Source: Curvibacter sp.
Lineage (GTDB): Bacteria; Pseudomonadota; Gammaproteobacteria; Burkholderiales; Burkholderiaceae_C
Direction of reading: 5' to 3'
Assembly (NCBI GenBank): GCA_003500955.1
Contig: DNQP01000176.1
Span: 1 to 9,382 of the forward strand
Length of the DNA stretch: 9,382 nucleotides
Part shown: positions 7,324-9,382 of the stretch, in pieces
Position numbering within the stretch: the stretch's first letter is position 1
Layout: each line of letters begins with the position of its first letter
Notes under the pieces: model-generated
Seen by the model: only the letters and a program-made list of their open reading frames with translations
The model's database searches: none
What the model was told of the DNA's origin: nothing
Position numbers and translations under genes: made by a program

Positions 7324-8643
7324 TTACATCTTGCCCTGGTTGGCCTTCTGGAAGCGCTCCAGTTGCTCGTTGCCGCGCTTGACGGCCGTGTCCAGGGCTT
7401 CCTGGGCCGACTTCTTGCCGGCCCAGACCTGCTCCAGTTCTTCATCATTGATGGTGCGAATCTGCACGAAATTGCCCAAGCGGATGCCGCGCGACTTGTC
7501 GGTGGTCTTGCGGATCATCTGCTCCACCGACACGTCGGTGCCCGGGTTCTGCTTGTAGAAGCCGGATTTTTCGGTCAGCTCGTAGGACGCCTTGGTCAGC
7601 GGCAGGTAGCCGGTGCGCTGGTGGCTCTTGGCGGCCTCCTCGGCCTTGGACAGGTGGGCGAAGAACTGGGCCACGCCCTTGTACTCCTCGGCCTTCTTGC
7701 CAGCCATGACCCACAGGCTGGCACCGCCGATGACGGTGTTCTGCGGCGTGCCGGGCACGTCGGGGTAATAGGGCAGGGTGGAGATGCCGCTCTCGAACTT
7801 GGAGTTGCGCTTGATGTTGCCGTACAGGGCCGAGGAGCCCGTGGTCATGGCGCACTCGCCCGAGACGAAAGTGGCGTCGGCAGCGTTACCGCGGCCCTTG
7901 TAGACGAACAGGCCCTGCTTGGCCATATTGCCCAGGTTCTCGATGTGGCGCACATGCAGTGGGGAGTTGAAGCTCAGGCGGGCGTCAATGCCGCGCATGC
8001 CATTGCCCTTGGTGGCGAACTCGGTGTTGTGCCAGGCCGAGAAGCTCTCGAGCTGGGTCCAGCTGACCCAGCTGGTGGTGAAGGGGCACTTGTGGCCCGA
8101 GGCCTTGAGCTTGGCTGCGGCCAGAGCCACTTCCGGCCAGGTCTTGGGCGGCTTGCTGGTGTCCAGGCCGGCGGCCTTGAACGCGTCCTTGTTGTAGTGG
8201 AAGACGGTGGTCGAGCTGTTGAAGGGGAAGCTCAGCATCTGGCCATTCGGGGCGGTGTAGTAACCGGCGACGGCCGGCACGTAGGCGTTGGGATCGAAGG
8301 TGACCCCGGCCTTCTTCATGACCTCGGCCACAGGCACGATGGCGCCCTTGCTGGCCATCATGGTGGCGGTGCCGACCTCGAACACCTGCAGGATGTGCGG
8401 CGCGTTGCCGGCGCGGAAGGCGGCGATGGCGGCCGTCATCGATTCGTCATAGCTGCCCTTGAAGGTGGGCACGATCTTGTAGTCCTTCTGGCTGGCATTG
8501 AAGTCCTTGGCCAGGTCATTGACCCACTCGCCCAGGGCGCCGCCCATGGAGTGCCACCACTGGATCTCGGTCTGGGCCTGTGCGGCGGGGGCGAGCAGCA
8601 GGGCCGAGAGCGTGGCTGCGGTCAATTTGGCGGTGAATTTCAT
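7324..8643 (-). CDS. ugpB: sn-glycerol-3-phosphate-binding periplasmic protein
   Basis: This is the solute-binding protein that captures sn-glycerol-3-phosphate and glycerophosphodiesters such as glycerophosphocholine in the periplasm and delivers them to UgpAE. The product is 439 residues (E. coli 438). The signal peptide MKFTAKLTAATLSALLLAPA continues to AQA, with cleavage likely after residue 23 (before QTEIQWWHSMGG). Family landmarks from memory of E. coli UgpB are KDYKIVPTFKGSYDESM, FRAGNAPHILQVFEVGTATM, PFNSSTTVFHYNKDAFKAAG, GECAMTTGSSAL, IGGASLWVMAGK, HQRTGYLP and LRLGN-like IRLGNFVQIRT. Identity is therefore clear and not just a generic binding protein. The start is supported by a consensus AAGGAG (8654-8649) five bases before the ATG. 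It is the first gene of ugpBAECQ, divergent from the oxidoreductase gene at 8829. No lipobox is seen. Confidence 0.97.
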   Translation of the reverse strand: MKFTAKLTAATLSALLLAPAAQAQTEIQWWHSMGGALGEWVNDLAKDFNASQKDYKIVPTFKGSYDESMTAAIAAFRAGNAPHILQVFEVGTATMMASKGAIVPVAEVMKKAGVTFDPNAYVPAVAGYYTAPNGQMLSFPFNSSTTVFHYNKDAFKAAGLDTSKPPKTWPEVALAAAKLKASGHKCPFTTSWVSWTQLESFSAWHNTEFATKGNGMRGIDARLSFNSPLHVRHIENLGNMAKQGLFVYKGRGNAADATFVSGECAMTTGSSALYGNIKRNSKFESGISTLPYYPDVPGTPQNTVIGGASLWVMAGKKAEEYKGVAQFFAHLSKAEEAAKSHQRTGYLPLTKASYELTEKSGFYKQNPGTDVSVEQMIRKTTDKSRGIRLGNFVQIRTINDEELEQVWAGKKSAQEALDTAVKRGNEQLERFQKANQGKM

Positions 8644-8648
8644 GGGTT

Positions 8649-8654
8649 CTCCTT
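8649..8654 (-). promoter_or_regulatory. ugpB: Strong ribosome binding site of ugpB (AAGGAG)
   Basis: The minus strand reads AAGGAG at 8654-8649, five bases before the ugpB ATG. It is the strongest Shine-Dalgarno sequence in the operon and contrasts with the weak sites of ugpA and ugpC. This fits the need for excess binding protein. Confidence 0.8.
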
Positions 8655-8664
8655 ATGAATGATG

Positions 8665-8693
8665 GCGACAGGCTAGGCCTGAAATGTGACAAA
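8665..8693 (-). promoter_or_regulatory. Possible PhoB-type half-sites upstream of ugpB
   Basis: The minus strand carries TTTGTCAC (8693-8686) and CTGTCGC (8671-8665), each resembling the CTGTCAY half of a Pho box. Their starts are 21 bases apart, close to two 11-base repeats. The intervening half-site is not recognisable, and 11 bases upstream of the first only 3 of 7 bases match. In E. coli the ugp operon is PhoB-activated under phosphate limitation, so such a site is expected here. The sequence support is weak, and no convincing -10 hexamer is placed relative to it. Confidence 0.25.
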
Positions 8694-8828
8694 GCGATTA
8701 AGCCTGCATGACGGCGGGTTGAGGATTCGGGGTTTCCATGAGGGGCTATACCGGGGGGCGTTCTCCCCATGTTGCACTGCGGTAACATCTGGCCTCAGCC
8801 GGTGTTCTGGCTGAAATATCAGGTTTCC

Positions 8829-9382
8829 ATGAACGCACCGACTCCGCTAGACCAATTTGTGGACACCGCCGGCCAGGCGCCGCATGGCCACGAGCGCATC
8901 CGCGAAATCCCCTACAACTACACCTCGTTCTCCGACCGCGAGATCGTGATGCGTCTGCTGGGCGTGCGCGCCTGGGAGGTGCTCAATCAGCTGCGCGAGG
9001 AGCGCCGCACCGGTCGCTCGGCCCGCATGCTGTATGAGGTGCTGGGTGATATCTGGGTGGTGCAGCGCAACCCCTATCTGCAGGATGACCTGCTGGACAA
9101 CCCCAAGCGTCGTGCTTTGCTGGTGGAGGCCTTGCACCACCGCCTGGGCGAGGTGCAGAAGCGCCGCACGCCCGAGGCCGATCCGCAGCGCGATGCCCTG
9201 GTGGGTGAGCTGCTGGACGCGGCCAGCCGCGCGGTGGAAGCGTTCGACCAGTCTTTCCGTGAGATCGCGGCGCTGCGCCGCAAGGCCCAGCGCGTGCTGA
9301 GCCGCCTGACCGCCAAGGACAACGTCAAGTTCGACGGCCTGTCCCGTGTGTCGCATGTGACGGACGCGACCGACTGGCGGGT
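8829..9382 (+). CDS. DUF3683-containing FAD-linked oxidoreductase (D-lactate dehydrogenase-like), N-terminal part, cut by the right edge
   Basis: The frame is open from the ATG at 8829 to the window end, giving 184 complete residues. The stretch [20 protein letters not shown] (24-43) and the following [24 protein letters not shown] match my recollection of the DUF3683 domain. In Betaproteobacteria that domain sits at the front of very large FAD/FMN-binding oxidoreductases of roughly 1300 residues. These also carry a FAD_binding_4 domain, a D-lactate dehydrogenase-like C-terminal region and iron-sulphur parts. The last residues, [14 protein letters not shown], look like the approach to the FAD-binding domain. 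Residues about 95-165 are charged and helix-rich ([16 protein letters not shown]). There is no signal peptide. It is transcribed away from ugpB, with a weak ribosome site (CAGG) before the ATG. The substrate cannot be told from this fragment. Confidence 0.85.
   Translation, partial: MNAPTPLDQFVDTAGQAPHGHERIREIPYNYTSFSDREIVMRLLGVRAWEVLNQLREERRTGRSARMLYEVLGDIWVVQRNPYLQDDLLDNPKRRALLVEALHHRLGEVQKRRTPEADPQRDALVGELLDAASRAVEAFDQSFREIAALRRKAQRVLSRLTAKDNVKFDGLSRVSHVTDATDWR

Noticed and set aside
6262..8658. Very long plus-strand open frame (798 codons) opposite ugpA and ugpB
   Set aside because: It is antisense to two unmistakable genes, and its product is a low-complexity run of Gly, His, Asp, Glu and Arg, as produced by mirroring GC-rich codons. 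No recognisable domain appears.
8754..8769. G-run followed by C-run (GGGG...CCCC) upstream of the oxidoreductase
   Set aside because: It is a four-base stem at most with no T tract, so not a credible terminator or structured RNA.
1..9382. Mobile elements, CRISPR arrays, tRNA or rRNA genes, defence or biosynthetic clusters
   Set aside because: I saw no transposase, integrase, regularly spaced repeats, cloverleaf or rRNA sequence. Almost all of the window is explained by ordinary core genes.

Overview
The window is high-GC bacterial chromosome that reads as a member of the Burkholderiales, most likely the Comamonadaceae (Acidovorax/Comamonas/Hydrogenophaga-like). This rests on recalled protein similarity: the HemA N-terminus, the DUF3683-type N-terminus of the last gene and the Ugp proteins all have the flavour of that group. 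Gene density is high and the genes are intact except where the window edges cut them. I see no mobile element, CRISPR array, tRNA or rRNA.

Layout. (1) 1-2046, minus strand: hemA (glutamyl-tRNA reductase, first step of C5 tetrapyrrole synthesis) followed by prfA (peptide chain release factor 1). The left edge cuts prfA right after its GGQ motif. (2) 2100-2378, plus strand: a 92-residue three-helix membrane protein of unknown function. It is divergent from hemA and its stop codon directly abuts that of the convergent next gene. (3) 2379-3605, minus strand: two tandem paralogous small outer-membrane beta-barrel proteins separated by a strong intrinsic terminator. (4) 3696-8643, minus strand: a complete ugpBAECQ operon, which encodes the sn-glycerol-3-phosphate/glycerophosphodiester ABC importer plus its phosphodiesterase. 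A large hairpin lies between ugpB and ugpA, and ugpC and ugpQ share a GTGA overlap. (5) 8829 to the right edge, plus strand: the start of a large DUF3683/FAD-linked oxidoreductase (D-lactate dehydrogenase-like), divergent from ugpB.

How the genes work together. UgpB captures glycerol-3-phosphate or glycerophosphodiesters in the periplasm, UgpA and UgpE form the membrane channel, UgpC powers it, and UgpQ hydrolyses glycerophosphodiesters to glycerol-3-phosphate and an alcohol. This is a phosphate- and carbon-scavenging module. hemA and prfA form a housekeeping pair seen in many proteobacteria, usually followed by prmC, which would lie beyond the left edge. The beta-barrel pair and the small membrane protein have no assigned function. 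I did not find a convincing new multi-gene system. The best leads are regulatory: overlapping opposed -10 elements at the hemA start, and the ugpB-ugpA hairpin.
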